NCBI RefSeq assembly: GCF_016741935.1
Contig: NZ_JAERRG010000001.1
Location: forward strand, 1,860,001-1,924,000
Source: Streptomyces endocoffeicus
GTDB lineage: Bacteria > Actinomycetota > Actinomycetes > Streptomycetales > Streptomycetaceae
Direction: 5' to 3'
DNA length: 64,000 bases
Below are positions 17,215 to 25,613 of this stretch, piece by piece. A program made the position numbers and the translations under genes. Each line of letters opens with the position of its first letter. Position 1 is the first letter of the stretch. Under the pieces are notes generated by a model, which saw nothing but the letters and a program-made list of their open reading frames with translations, had not been told where the DNA came from and ran no database searches.

Positions 17215-17365
17215 CGCCGGTTCCTCCCCATGTGGCGATCGCTTCCCGGCGTGCGCCGGACAGGACGCGGCGCACGCCGGGAAGCCTACTCAATCGGCGC
17301 GCGGTCGCCATCATCCCCAAGTCGTGCTCCCGCTCGCGTCGGCTCCGGCGGAGGGAGGACGGACC

Positions 17366-17454
17366 AGGGCTGGGGAGGTCGGACTCAGGGCCGGGGAGAT
17401 CGGATTTCTCAGGGCCGGGGACGACGGGCTCAGAGCCGGGGACGACGGGCTCAG
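17366..17454. repeat. Degenerate tandem repeats overlapping the thioesterase stop
   Basis: Two exact copies of GCCGGGGACGACGGGCTCAG (17414-17433 and 17435-17454), plus two to three degenerate copies to the left, form a 21-bp-period array. The last copy contains the stop codon of the thioesterase gene. This array fills the right half of the 236-base gap before the DedA start. Confidence 0.7.
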
Positions 17455-17903
17455 GACTGGGGGCGCAGGGTCCATACGATGGACATTTCGCCCGTAACCG
17501 CACCGTCCTCGCGCGTGATCGCGACGTTCACCGGGAATTCGGGCCGCTCCCCCGCGTCCAGCTCGGCGACCACCTCGGCGGCGGGCCGGCCGAGGGTGGC
17601 GGTCGCGGTGACGGGCCCCTTGGCGAGCTTCTTGTAGTCGATCTCGGCACGCACCGCCAGCGGTACGGCACGGCCGAGCTGATCGCCGAACGCCGCCAGC
17701 ACGATGGCGCCACTCGCGGACTCCGCCAGGGTGAACATCGCGCCCGCGTGGGGGCCGCCGACATGGTTGTGGAAGTCGGGCTGGTCGGGCAGGCACAGCA
17801 CCGCGCGCTCGGGCGACGCCTCGCGGAACTCCAGGTTCAGGGTGCGCACCATGGGCACCGTGGCGGCGAGCATCTCACCGACGGAGGGCAGGGTTTCTGA
17901 CAT
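17451..17903 (-). CDS. Hotdog-fold thioesterase-like protein (DUF4442/PaaI type)
   Basis: This 150-residue protein has the hotdog pattern: CLPDQPDFHNHVGGPHAGAM, then FTLAESASGAIVLAAFGDQ on the central helix, and RAEIDYKKLAKGPVTATATL. This places it in the PaaI/DUF4442 group of acyl-CoA thioesterases, with the HNHVGG segment as the presumed active site. Substrate unknown. The ATG at 17903 gives the normal family length. Confidence 0.85.
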   Translation of the reverse strand: MSETLPSVGEMLAATVPMVRTLNLEFREASPERAVLCLPDQPDFHNHVGGPHAGAMFTLAESASGAIVLAAFGDQLGRAVPLAVRAEIDYKKLAKGPVTATATLGRPAAEVVAELDAGERPEFPVNVAITREDGAVTGEMSIVWTLRPQS

Positions 17904-17998
17904 GCCCCGGAAGTTACCACCCAGTAGAAAGTCGGGAAAGGGGCAGTTCAAGGGGCAGCCGTAGCAGGTGTCTTCGGCCCCCTCTATCGTTACTCGCC

Positions 17999-19105
17999 AT
18001 GTGGCCAGGACAGCAGCCGCCCGGGGGCGAGCAGAACAACCCGCACGACCAGAACCCCTATCAGCAACCGGGGTACCAGCAGCCGGGATACAACCAGCCC
18101 AGCCCGTATCAGCAGCCGGGGTACCAACAGCCGAATCCCTATCAGCAGCCGCCCCAGCAGCAGCCGGGCCAGCCCGGCCAGCCGGGGCAGCAGCAGCCCG
18201 GTTACGGCCCGCCACAGGGTCCGCCCGGCCAGCAGTGGGGCACTCCGTCCGGCCCGCCCGGCGCACCGCAGCCGCCGCGCGACAACAAGAAGCGCACGAC
18301 CACCATCGCCATCGTCGCGGCCATCGCGGTCGTCGCCGCCGCTGCCATCACCGGTGTGCTGGTCCTGGGCAAGGACGACAGCGACGGCGGTGACAAGGCG
18401 AAGGGGAAGGACAAGGCGCCCGCCTCCACATCGGCCCCGGCCTCCGAGGAACCGACCGAGGACCCGGGCGGCGGCGGTGCGGACAACCCGCGCGCCGGCG
18501 GTGACACCACCGACGTCAAGGCGGTCATACCCGGCTGGAAGCCGGTGGTCAGCCCCAAGCGGCACAACGCCTTCGACGTCCCCCCGGACTGGTCGATCGA
18601 ATCGCCGGGTCTGAGCACCGGTTTCGAGGACGACAAGGGCAAGCCGCTCGTGGTCATGTCCGCTCCGGCGAGGTACAAGAAGGACTACTGCTCGGTCAAG
18701 GACAAGGACGGCTACGTCGACAAGAGCCACGCCGCCGGGGCGGGCTCGAAGGGCGCGCAGGGCGCCAAGAGCGAGGCGTCGGCCGCCAAGATCGAGGCCG
18801 AGAACTGGGTCTTCGCCGCCTTCGACCAGAAGCAGACCGGGACCCGTAAGGTCACCGACGCCAAGAAGTTCAAGAGCGCCCACGGCCTCGAGGGCTACAC
18901 CGCGTCGGCCACCGTCACCGGGGTGAAGAAGACCGACAAGTGCACCACCGACGGCAAGTCGGTCACCGTGACCTACACGGACACCAACGGCGACTTCGCC
19001 ACCTGGGTCCTGTACTCGGTCAAGGGCACCAAGGAAGAGGTCCCGGACTCGACCATCAAGAAGATCATGAGTTCGCTGCGGCCGGTGAAGTCGGAGGTCT
19101 CCTGA
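17999..19105 (+). CDS. Single-pass membrane protein with Pro/Gln-rich cytoplasmic tail
   Basis: This 368-residue protein has a Q/P/Y/G repeat region (units such as YQQPGYQQP, residues 1-98), a stop-transfer segment preceded by DNKKR (about 99-124: TTTIAIVAAIAVVAAAAITG), an acidic/Lys linker and a soluble extracytoplasmic domain (from about 172) resembling the DUF8017-like end of Streptomyces membrane proteins (GWKPVVSPKRHNAFDVPPDW). No catalytic motif is visible. There is no obvious ribosome site before the ATG, so initiation may be leaderless. Confidence 0.8.
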   Translation: MWPGQQPPGGEQNNPHDQNPYQQPGYQQPGYNQPSPYQQPGYQQPNPYQQPPQQQPGQPGQPGQQQPGYGPPQGPPGQQWGTPSGPPGAPQPPRDNKKRTTTIAIVAAIAVVAAAAITGVLVLGKDDSDGGDKAKGKDKAPASTSAPASEEPTEDPGGGGADNPRAGGDTTDVKAVIPGWKPVVSPKRHNAFDVPPDWSIESPGLSTGFEDDKGKPLVVMSAPARYKKDYCSVKDKDGYVDKSHAAGAGSKGAQGAKSEASAAKIEAENWVFAAFDQKQTGTRKVTDAKKFKSAHGLEGYTASATVTGVKKTDKCTTDGKSVTVTYTDTNGDFATWVLYSVKGTKEEVPDSTIKKIMSSLRPVKSEVS

Positions 19106-19151
19106 CCTTCCGAACCTTCCGACCGCTCCGATCGTGACGGCCGGAATTGGG

Positions 19152-19191
19152 TTGGACGCCGGGGTCCGCCCCCAGGGATAGTCCGGATGTG
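19152..19191 (+). promoter_or_regulatory. Likely leaderless promoter of the MFS gene
   Basis: TTGGAC (19152-19157) and GATAGT (19177-19182) are separated by 19 bases, and the GTG start follows the -10-like box by 6 bases. This matches the leaderless arrangement frequent in Streptomyces. Confidence 0.45.
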
Positions 19192-20493
19192 ACGACTCCT
19201 CCGGCCCCGAGCCCCCGACCGCGCCGCCCCGCGTGGGCCGGCCGCAACTACACACTGCTGACCACCGCCGCCGTGGTGACGGGCCTCGGGAACGCCGGAG
19301 CCCTCATCGCGGCGGCGTTCGCGGTGCTGGAGGCGGGCGGGGACGGCGGCGACGTCGGGCTGGTGGCGGCGGCCCGTACGCTTCCGCTGGTCGTCTTCCT
19401 GCTGATCGGCGGCGCGGTGGCGGACCGGCTGCCCCGCCACCGGGTGATGGTGGCGGCCAACAGTCTCAACTGCCTCTCGCAGGCGGTCTTCGCCGTGCTC
19501 GTCCTGTCCGGCGAGGCGCGGCTGTGGCAGATGGCCGCGCTGTCCGCGCTCGGCGGCACCGGGCAGGCGTTCTTCTCCCCCGCCGCCGAGGGCATGCTGC
19601 TCTCCAGCGTCAAGGGCGAACAGGCCGCCCGCGCCTTCGCGCTGTTCCGGATGGGCATGAACGGTGCGCAGATCGGCGGGGCCGCGCTCGGCGGCGCGCT
19701 GGTCGCGGTGGTCGGCCCCGGCTGGGTGCTGGCCGTCGACGCCGCCGCGTTCGCGGTCGCGGGCGCCCTGCGCTCGCTGCTCGACGTCAGCGCCGTCGCC
19801 CGGCGGGAGCCCGGCGGAGGCATGCTGCGGGATCTGCGCGAAGGTTGGCGCGAATTCATCGGCCGGCCCTGGCTGTGGTCGATCGTCGTCCAGTTCTCCG
19901 TCGTCAACGCGGTGGTCGGAGCGGCGGAGGCGGTGTTCGGCCCGCTGGTGGCCGAGGACCACCTGGGCGGGGCGCGCCCCTGGGGGCTCGCGCTCGCGGC
20001 GTTCGGCGCGGGCACCGTTCTGGGCGGTCTGCTGATGGTGCGCTGGCGGCCGCGCCGGATGCTGCTCGCGGGCTCCCTGTGTGTGCTGCCGCTCGCGCTG
20101 CCGTCGGCCGCGCTCGCCGTCCCGGTGCCGATCGCGCCGCTGGCCGTGGTGATGTTCCTGGTCGGGGTGTCGGTCGAGGTGTTCGGGGTGTCCTGGATGA
20201 CCGCGCTGCACCAGGAGATCCCGGAGGACAAGCTGTCGCGGGTCGCGGCGTACGACTGGTTCGGCTCGATCGCCATGGTCCCGCTGGCCACGGCGCTCGC
20301 GGGCCCGGCCGAGGAAGCGTTCGGCCGGTCGGCCTCGCTGTGGGGCTGCTCGGCGCTGATCCTGGCGCTGACGCTGGCGGTGCTGACGGTCCCGGACGTA
20401 CGGCGGCTGCGCCGGCGCGAGACCGCACCCGTCGCCGAGGGCGGACCGGCCGCCGCCGCGGACACCGCCCCGGAGCCGGTCAGCCCACGCTGA
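19189..20493 (+). CDS. MFS transporter (drug-efflux type)
   Basis: This 434-residue protein has about 12 membrane segments. The MFS loop-2/3 signature appears as GGAVADRLPRHRVMVAANSL. The central loop (RREPGGGMLRDLREGWREFI) is typical of the MFS_3/enterobactin-exporter-like group. The end carries an Ala/Pro-rich tail. I chose the GTG at 19189, which gives a short N-terminal tail (VTTPPAPSPRPRRP). The last 14 bases overlap, tail to tail, the spermidine-synthase-like gene on the other strand. Confidence 0.88.
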   Translation: MTTPPAPSPRPRRPAWAGRNYTLLTTAAVVTGLGNAGALIAAAFAVLEAGGDGGDVGLVAAARTLPLVVFLLIGGAVADRLPRHRVMVAANSLNCLSQAVFAVLVLSGEARLWQMAALSALGGTGQAFFSPAAEGMLLSSVKGEQAARAFALFRMGMNGAQIGGAALGGALVAVVGPGWVLAVDAAAFAVAGALRSLLDVSAVARREPGGGMLRDLREGWREFIGRPWLWSIVVQFSVVNAVVGAAEAVFGPLVAEDHLGGARPWGLALAAFGAGTVLGGLLMVRWRPRRMLLAGSLCVLPLALPSAALAVPVPIAPLAVVMFLVGVSVEVFGVSWMTALHQEIPEDKLSRVAAYDWFGSIAMVPLATALAGPAEEAFGRSASLWGCSALILALTLAVLTVPDVRRLRRRETAPVAEGGPAAAADTAPEPVSPR

Positions 20494-21325
20494 ACGCCCC
20501 GTCCGGCGGCTCCGGCGAGGGCGTGGCGTCCTCGTCCCGCACCGGCGCCGCGCCGCCCATGAACCGCTCCAGCGCCTCCCCGTACTCGACCCTGGCCGGG
20601 AAGGCGTCGGCCGCGGTGCGGCGGGCCAGCACGGCGACCGGCGGTTCGGACTCGGAGGCCACCAGCACGGCGTTGCCGAACCGCCGGCCGCGCAGCACCG
20701 ACGGCTCCGCGATCAGGGCGAGATGCGCGAACGCGGTGCGGTAGGTGGCCAGTTGGGAGCGGAGGAAGGCGAACGGCGCCCCGTCGGCCAGATTCGCCAC
20801 GTACCATCCGCCCGGCCGCAGCGCCCGGGCCGCGGCGCGGACGTACTCGACGGAGGTCAGATGCGCGGGCACCCGCGAACCGCCGAAGACATCGGCCACG
20901 ATGACATCGGCGGATCCCTCGGGCGCGGCCTCCAGCGCGGTCCTGGCGTCCCCGGGCCGCACCGTGATGCCCGCCCCGGACGGCAACGGAAGGTGCCCGG
21001 CGACCAGCTCCAGCAGCCCCCGGTCGGCCTCGATCACCACCTGGTGGGAGCCGGGGCGGGCGGCGGCCAGATAGCGAGGCAGCGTCAGCGCCCCACCGCC
21101 CAGGTGCAGTACGTCGAGCGGGGCGCCGGGATCGGCGGCCGCGTCCAGGACATGGGCGATCCGCCGCGCGTACTCGAACTCGAGATGGCCCGGATCGTCC
21201 AGGTCCACGTACGACTGCGGGGCGCCCTCCACCGTGAGCAGCCAGGCGCGCGGGCGGTCCAGGTCCGGCATCAGCTTGGCGGTGCCGCCGTCCACGGCAC
21301 GGCTCACGGGTATCGGCTCGTTCAC
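20480..21325 (-). CDS. Spermidine-synthase-like methyltransferase-fold protein
   Basis: This 281-residue protein has the SAM/dcSAM-binding Rossmann core: DVLHLGGGALTLPRYLAAAR, VIEADRGLLEL, VRPGDARTAL and ADVIVADVFGGSRVPAHLTS. It is the fused-MFS/spermidine-synthase type widespread in actinobacteria; true polyamine synthesis is not established for it. The start is uncertain: GTG at 21325 (VNEPIPVSRAVDGG) fits homologues, with another GTG at 21346. Confidence 0.82.
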   Translation of the reverse strand: MNEPIPVSRAVDGGTAKLMPDLDRPRAWLLTVEGAPQSYVDLDDPGHLEFEYARRIAHVLDAAADPGAPLDVLHLGGGALTLPRYLAAARPGSHQVVIEADRGLLELVAGHLPLPSGAGITVRPGDARTALEAAPEGSADVIVADVFGGSRVPAHLTSVEYVRAAARALRPGGWYVANLADGAPFAFLRSQLATYRTAFAHLALIAEPSVLRGRRFGNAVLVASESEPPVAVLARRTAADAFPARVEYGEALERFMGGAAPVRDEDATPSPEPPDGAFSVG

Positions 21326-21360
21326 CCTCTCATTGTGCCGTCGCACGCATGCCGTGGCTT

Positions 21361-21400
21361 CCGCTCGTCCGCCCCCCGCACGGGGGAGGCGGACGAGCGG
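21361..21400 (-). terminator. Terminator hairpin of tuf3
   Basis: A 13-bp perfect outer stem (21361-21373 with 21388-21400) encloses an inner GC-rich helix, 11 bases past the tuf3 stop. Confidence 0.75.
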
Positions 21401-21411
21401 GACCGGTGTGG

Positions 21412-22587
21412 CTACGGCAGCACGGTGGTCACCGTGCCCGCGCCCACCGTGCGGCCGCCCTCGCGGATCGCGAAGCCGAGGCCCGGCTCCAGCGGTACGG
21501 CACGGCCGAGCTCGACCGTCATGGTGACCGTGTCACCGGGGCGGGCCACCGCGGCGGCCCCGAGGTCCACGGCGCCGACCACATCGGCCGTACGGAGGTA
21601 GAACTGCGGGCGGTAGCCGGTGGACACCGGTGTCCGCCGGCCGCCCTCGGCCGCCGACAGGACGTACACCCGCGCGGTGAAGCGCCGCCGCGGTACGAGG
21701 CTGCCGGGCGCGGCCACCACATGGCCGCGGCGCACCGCGTCCCGCGCCACTCCGCGCAGCAGCAGCGCCACGTTGTCGCCCGCCTCGGCCGACTCCATGG
21801 ACTTGCCGAAGGTCTCCACGCCGGTGACCACCGTGGCCACATCGGTGCCGGGCACCTCGACACGGTCGCCGACCCGTACCGTGCCGCGCTCGATGGCGCC
21901 GGTGACGACCGTGCCGCGTCCGCTGATGGTCAGCACGTTCTCCACGGGTAGCAGGACCGGCGCCCCGGTGTGGCGCACCGGCGTCGGTACGTAGATGTCC
22001 ACGGCGTCCAGCAGCGCCTCGATCGACCCGGTCCAGCGCGGGTCGCCCGCCAGCGCCCGCAGCCCGGAGACCCGTACGACGGGCGTGGTGTCGCCGGGGT
22101 AGCCGTGCGCGGACAGCAGCTCGCGCACCTCGAGCTCGACGAGGTCGGTGAGCTCGGGGTCGCCCGCGTCGGCCTTGTTGAGGGCCACCACGATGTGGTC
22201 GACGCCGACCTGGCGGGCCAGCAGCACATGCTCGGCGGTCTGCGGCATCACACCGTCGAGCGCGGAGACCACGAGGATCGCCCCGTCGATCTGGGCGGCG
22301 CCGGTCACCATGTTCTTGATGAAGTCGGCGTGGCCGGGCATGTCGACATGCGCGTAGTGGCGGGTGTCGGTCTCGTACTCGACATGCGCGATGTTGATGG
22401 TGATGCCGCGCGCGGCCTCCTCCGGCGCCCGGTCGATGCGGTCCGCCGGCACATAGGTGCCGCCGGTGCCGCGCTCGCTCAGCACCTTGGTGATGGCGGC
22501 GGTCAGGGTGGTCTTGCCGTGGTCGACATGGCCCATGGTGCCGATGTTCAGATGCGGCTTGGTGCGCACATACGTCTGCTTGGACAT
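21412..22587 (-). CDS. tuf3: Elongation factor Tu, divergent paralogue (EF-Tu3)
   Basis: This 391-residue translational GTPase has all EF-Tu elements: GHVDHGKT (P-loop), the switch-I RGITIN threonine, DMPGHADF (Cys of the usual DCPGH replaced by Met, catalytic His kept) and NKAD. Domains 2 and 3 follow ([20 protein letters not shown], then FRAR-like [20 protein letters not shown]). Divergence from housekeeping EF-Tu1 and a shorter GTPase-domain insert fit the EF-Tu3 group of Streptomyces; S. coelicolor tuf3 (SCO1321) is reported to respond to stringent conditions. GAGGAGA precedes the ATG. Monocistronic. Confidence 0.92.
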   Translation of the reverse strand: MSKQTYVRTKPHLNIGTMGHVDHGKTTLTAAITKVLSERGTGGTYVPADRIDRAPEEAARGITINIAHVEYETDTRHYAHVDMPGHADFIKNMVTGAAQIDGAILVVSALDGVMPQTAEHVLLARQVGVDHIVVALNKADAGDPELTDLVELEVRELLSAHGYPGDTTPVVRVSGLRALAGDPRWTGSIEALLDAVDIYVPTPVRHTGAPVLLPVENVLTISGRGTVVTGAIERGTVRVGDRVEVPGTDVATVVTGVETFGKSMESAEAGDNVALLLRGVARDAVRRGHVVAAPGSLVPRRRFTARVYVLSAAEGGRRTPVSTGYRPQFYLRTADVVGAVDLGAAAVARPGDTVTMTVELGRAVPLEPGLGFAIREGGRTVGAGTVTTVLP

Positions 22588-22641
22588 GCGACGATCTCTC
22601 CTCGTCAGCGGGGTGGGAAGCGCGGACCCCAGAACCTCGCC

Positions 22642-22685
22642 GACCCTCCCCCTGGGGGATCCGTCGGAGTTGTCCGAGGAGGGTC
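22642..22685 (-). promoter_or_regulatory. Possible leader hairpin upstream of tuf3
   Basis: GACCCTCC (22642-22649) pairs with GGAGGGTC (22678-22685), with nested complementarity (CCCCCTGGGGG and the TCCG/CGGA stretches) inside. It lies in the presumed 5' leader of tuf3, 55-98 bases before the start, and overlaps the stop of a 53-codon upstream frame. An attenuation role is inference only. Confidence 0.35.
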
Positions 22686-22845
22686 AGCTTCGGGCGCCGT
22701 CGAGGCAGGCGGCGGGAACGGCGGCGGGCGGGTCCGTGGTGAGGGCGGCGACCGCGGCCGGAGCGAGAGAAGCGAGAGAGGGGACGGCAGCCTTCGGCGC
22801 GTCCGCGACCGCGGACGTCGGCGTGAGGAAGGCGAGCCGGAACAT
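22684..22845 (-). CDS. Candidate 53-residue upstream ORF in the tuf3 leader
   Basis: The frame starts MFRLAFLTPTSAVADAPKAA and ends in an Ala/Pro-rich stretch at a TGA inside the leader hairpin. The ribosome site is weak (GAAGA, 8 bases upstream). It may be a leader peptide or chance; no family recognised. Confidence 0.25.
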   Translation of the reverse strand: MFRLAFLTPTSAVADAPKAAVPSLASLAPAAVAALTTDPPAAVPAACLDGARS

Positions 22846-23051
22846 GCTGTGATCTTCGCGCACTGTTCGGTCCGCGTCGAATGGTTTTCGGTGCGTTTCG
22901 GTACGTCCGGGGTCGGTGGGGCGGGTGGTTCGGAACCTCTCTCGGCCTCTCTCGCCAGGGTCCGGAACCTCTGTCGACGGTCTGCCGACAATCGGACGAC
23001 AACCCGACGACATCACAGCGTCCGCCGGGCCCGGTCGGTTACGCTCCACCG
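22846..23051. promoter_or_regulatory. Divergent upstream region of tuf3 and the VTT gene
   Basis: No gene here. It must hold the tuf3 promoter. On the other strand TACGCT (23040-23045) sits 6 bases before the ATG at 23052, a leaderless-type -10 box for the VTT gene. A GGAACCTCT motif occurs twice (about 22932 and 22966). Confidence 0.4.
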
Positions 23052-23843
23052 ATGCTCGATGTCGCCCCGCCGCCGGTGAAACCGGCCACGCGCCGCGCCC
23101 GCGCCGTGCTTCTCTCGCCGTGGTCGCGGCTGGGGTTGCTCGCCGCGCTGCTCACCGGTTCCGCGATCGCGGTCTGGCTGTGGCAGCCGCAGCGGCTGCT
23201 GACCCACGGCTGGGCGGAGTTGACGGGCGGAACGGCCGTGCTGCTGTTCACGGCCGCGTACGGGGTGGGCACCGCCGCACTGGTGCCCCGGCCGCTGCTG
23301 AACCTGGCGGCCGGTGCGCTCTTCGGTATCCAGGCCGGGCTGGCCACGGCCATCGGCGGCACGGTGATCGGCGCCGGGATCGCCTTCGGCCTCGGGCGGC
23401 TGCTGGGGCAGGACGCGCTGCGGCCGCTGCTGCGGGGCCGCTGGCTCATGGCGGCGGACCGGCAGTTGAGCCACCACGGGTTCCGGTCGATGCTGGCGAT
23501 CCGGCTGTTCCCCGGCGTACCGTTCGCCGCCGCCAACTACTGCGCGGCCGTCTCCCGGATGGGCTGGCCGTCGTTCCTGCTGGCCACCGGGCTGGGCAGT
23601 GTGCCGAACACCGCCGCGTACGTGGTGGCGGGCAGCCGCGCCACCACCCCCACCTCGCCCGTCTTCCTCCTCGCGCTGGCCTTCATCACGGTGCCCGCCG
23701 TCGCGGGGGCGCTGGTGGCCTGGCGCAAACGCGGCCGTATCCGGCCGGTAGAGCCCGTACGGCCCGTAGAGCCCGTACGGCCGGTAGAGCCCGTACGGCC
23801 CACGGAGAGCGCGTCGGCAGACGAGCCGGCCCCGCGGGGCTGA
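23052..23843 (+). CDS. TVP38/TMEM64 (VTT domain) membrane protein
   Basis: This 263-residue protein shows the VTT/SNARE-assoc pattern: LVPRPLLNLAAGALFGIQAG, GAGIAFGLGRLLGQDALRPL and LAIRLFPGVPFAAANYCAAV. These are DedA-superfamily lipid-scramblase-like proteins. The C-terminal tail has a repeated RPVEPV hexapeptide encoded by an 18-bp tandem repeat. A TACGCT box 6 bases before the ATG and the absence of a ribosome site suggest a leaderless mRNA. Confidence 0.85.
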   Translation: MLDVAPPPVKPATRRARAVLLSPWSRLGLLAALLTGSAIAVWLWQPQRLLTHGWAELTGGTAVLLFTAAYGVGTAALVPRPLLNLAAGALFGIQAGLATAIGGTVIGAGIAFGLGRLLGQDALRPLLRGRWLMAADRQLSHHGFRSMLAIRLFPGVPFAAANYCAAVSRMGWPSFLLATGLGSVPNTAAYVVAGSRATTPTSPVFLLALAFITVPAVAGALVAWRKRGRIRPVEPVRPVEPVRPVEPVRPTESASADEPAPRG

Positions 23844-23860
23844 CGAGGCCGGGCTTCCCG

Positions 23861-25399
23861 TCAGCCGTCGGCCGGTCCGGAGGCGGATGCGGCGGCGGCG
23901 CGGGCGGACAGCGGCTCGGCGATGTCCTCCAGCGGACGCCGCTCCGCCGGAATCGCGAGGAAGACGGCGACCAGCCCGGCCGCGACCATGAGCGACGCCC
24001 CGATGGAGAAGGCCAGCGCGGTGTCGGCGACGACTCCGCTCGCCGTCAGATCCGAGAAGATCAGCGGACCGCTGATGCCCCCGGCCGCCGTGCCGATGGC
24101 GTAGAAGCAGGCGATGGCCAGGGCGCGCGTCTCCATCGGGAAGACCTCGCTGACCGTCAGATACGCCGAACTCGCACCGGCCGAGGCGAAGAAGAGCACC
24201 ACACACCAGCAGGCGGTCATCGTGGTCGCGTTGAGCCAGCCGTTGCCGAACATCCACGCCGTGATGAACAGCAGCACACCGGAGAGGATGTACGTCCCCG
24301 AGATCATCGGCCGGCGGCCGACCGTGTCGAAGAGCCCGCACAGCAGCAACGGCCCGAGGAAGTTGCCGAAGGCGATGACCGCGAAGTAATAACCGGTGTC
24401 GCCGCTGGGCACGCCGAAGAACTTCACCAGGATCGAGCCGAAGCCGAAGGTGATGGCGTTGTAGAGGAACGCCTGCCCGATGAAGAGGGCCAGCCCCAGG
24501 ACCGCGCGCCGGGGGTACGCCCGGAAGAGCGTCCGGGCGATCTCGATGAAGCCGGTGCTCTTCCGCGTGCGGATGGTGATGGCCTTGTCCGGCTCGGGGA
24601 GGCGCCGCCCGGTCTCGTCCTCGATCCTCCGTTCGGCCGCCGCGACCAGTTCCTCGGCGCCCTCCGCCCGGCCGTGGATGAACATCCAGCGCGGGCTCTC
24701 GGGGACGTTCCGCCGGACCAGCAGGATGACCAGGCCGAGGACGACGCCGAGGGCGAAGGTGAGCCGCCAGCCGACGTTCAGCGCGAAGAAGTTCGTGTTC
24801 AGCATCAGCACGGAGAGCAGCGAGCCGCCCATCGCGCCGAGCCAGAAGCTTCCGTTGATGACCAGGTCGACGCGGCCCCGGTACTTGCCGGGGATCAACT
24901 CGTCGATCGCGGAGTTGATGGCCGCGTACTCCCCGCCGATACCGAAGCCGGTGAGGAAGCGGAAGAGGAAGAACCACCAGGCGGAGAAGGAGACGGCGGT
25001 GAGCGCGGTGGCGGCCAGATAGACCCCGAGCGTGATGAGGAAGAGCCTCTTGCGGCCGTAGCGGTCGGTGAGCCAGCCGAAGACCAGCGCCCCGGTGCAG
25101 GCCCCGGCCACATAGAGGGCCGCCGCCATCCCGGTGACCTGCGCGTCGGTGATGGGCAGCCCACTGCCGGGCTCGGCGAGACGGCTGGCGATATTGCCGA
25201 CGACGGTCACCTCGAGACCGTCCAGGATCCATACGGTGCCGAGGCCGATCACGATCATCCAGTGCCAGCGTGACCAGGGCAGCCGGTCCAGCCGCGCCGG
25301 GACCTCGGTGGTGATCGTCCCGCCCGGCCCGTGCCCGGCGCCGCCCCCGGCCCCGGCCCGTCGGCCGCCCTGCCCTCCGTCGTGCCCGATCCCGGTCAT
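23861..25399 (-). CDS. MFS transporter, sugar porter-like
   Basis: This 512-residue protein has 12 membrane segments, with the sugar-porter signatures GWLTDRYGRKRLFLITLGVY, GFGIGGEYAAINSAIDELIP and RRNVPESPRWMFIHGRAEGA, and the second-half DTVGRRPMISGTYILSG. It is a putative proton-coupled carrier for sugars or organic acids. An N-terminal Gly-rich tail (MTGIGHDGGQGG start) precedes the first helix. The start at 25399 is the last ATG before conserved sequence. Confidence 0.88.
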   Translation of the reverse strand: MTGIGHDGGQGGRRAGAGGGAGHGPGGTITTEVPARLDRLPWSRWHWMIVIGLGTVWILDGLEVTVVGNIASRLAEPGSGLPITDAQVTGMAAALYVAGACTGALVFGWLTDRYGRKRLFLITLGVYLAATALTAVSFSAWWFFLFRFLTGFGIGGEYAAINSAIDELIPGKYRGRVDLVINGSFWLGAMGGSLLSVLMLNTNFFALNVGWRLTFALGVVLGLVILLVRRNVPESPRWMFIHGRAEGAEELVAAAERRIEDETGRRLPEPDKAITIRTRKSTGFIEIARTLFRAYPRRAVLGLALFIGQAFLYNAITFGFGSILVKFFGVPSGDTGYYFAVIAFGNFLGPLLLCGLFDTVGRRPMISGTYILSGVLLFITAWMFGNGWLNATTMTACWCVVLFFASAGASSAYLTVSEVFPMETRALAIACFYAIGTAAGGISGPLIFSDLTASGVVADTALAFSIGASLMVAAGLVAVFLAIPAERRPLEDIAEPLSARAAAASASGPADG

Positions 25400-25613
25400 A
25401 CGGCCCGAGTACCCAAGGTCAAAGCGCTGAACCGATGGTCTGACCAGGCCCTTGATGGGTCGCGCAGCCGGGGACGCTACGCTGCCCCCACAACCGGTCG
25501 TTGATCCTCGACGGTCGGCTTCCCACTGACCGCCCCGCCTGAATCGGTCATGCCTGGACATCTGAGACCAGGGACCGAGCAGCGCACGATCAGCCTTGGA
25601 TAGCGAAGACTCA
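25400..25613. promoter_or_regulatory. Divergent upstream region of the MFS gene and uppP
   Basis: There is no gene in these 214 bases. TTGATG (about 25452) and TACGCT about 20 bases later are possible promoter boxes toward uppP, implying a 5' leader over 100 bases. No strong hairpin or operator was recognised. Confidence 0.35.
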
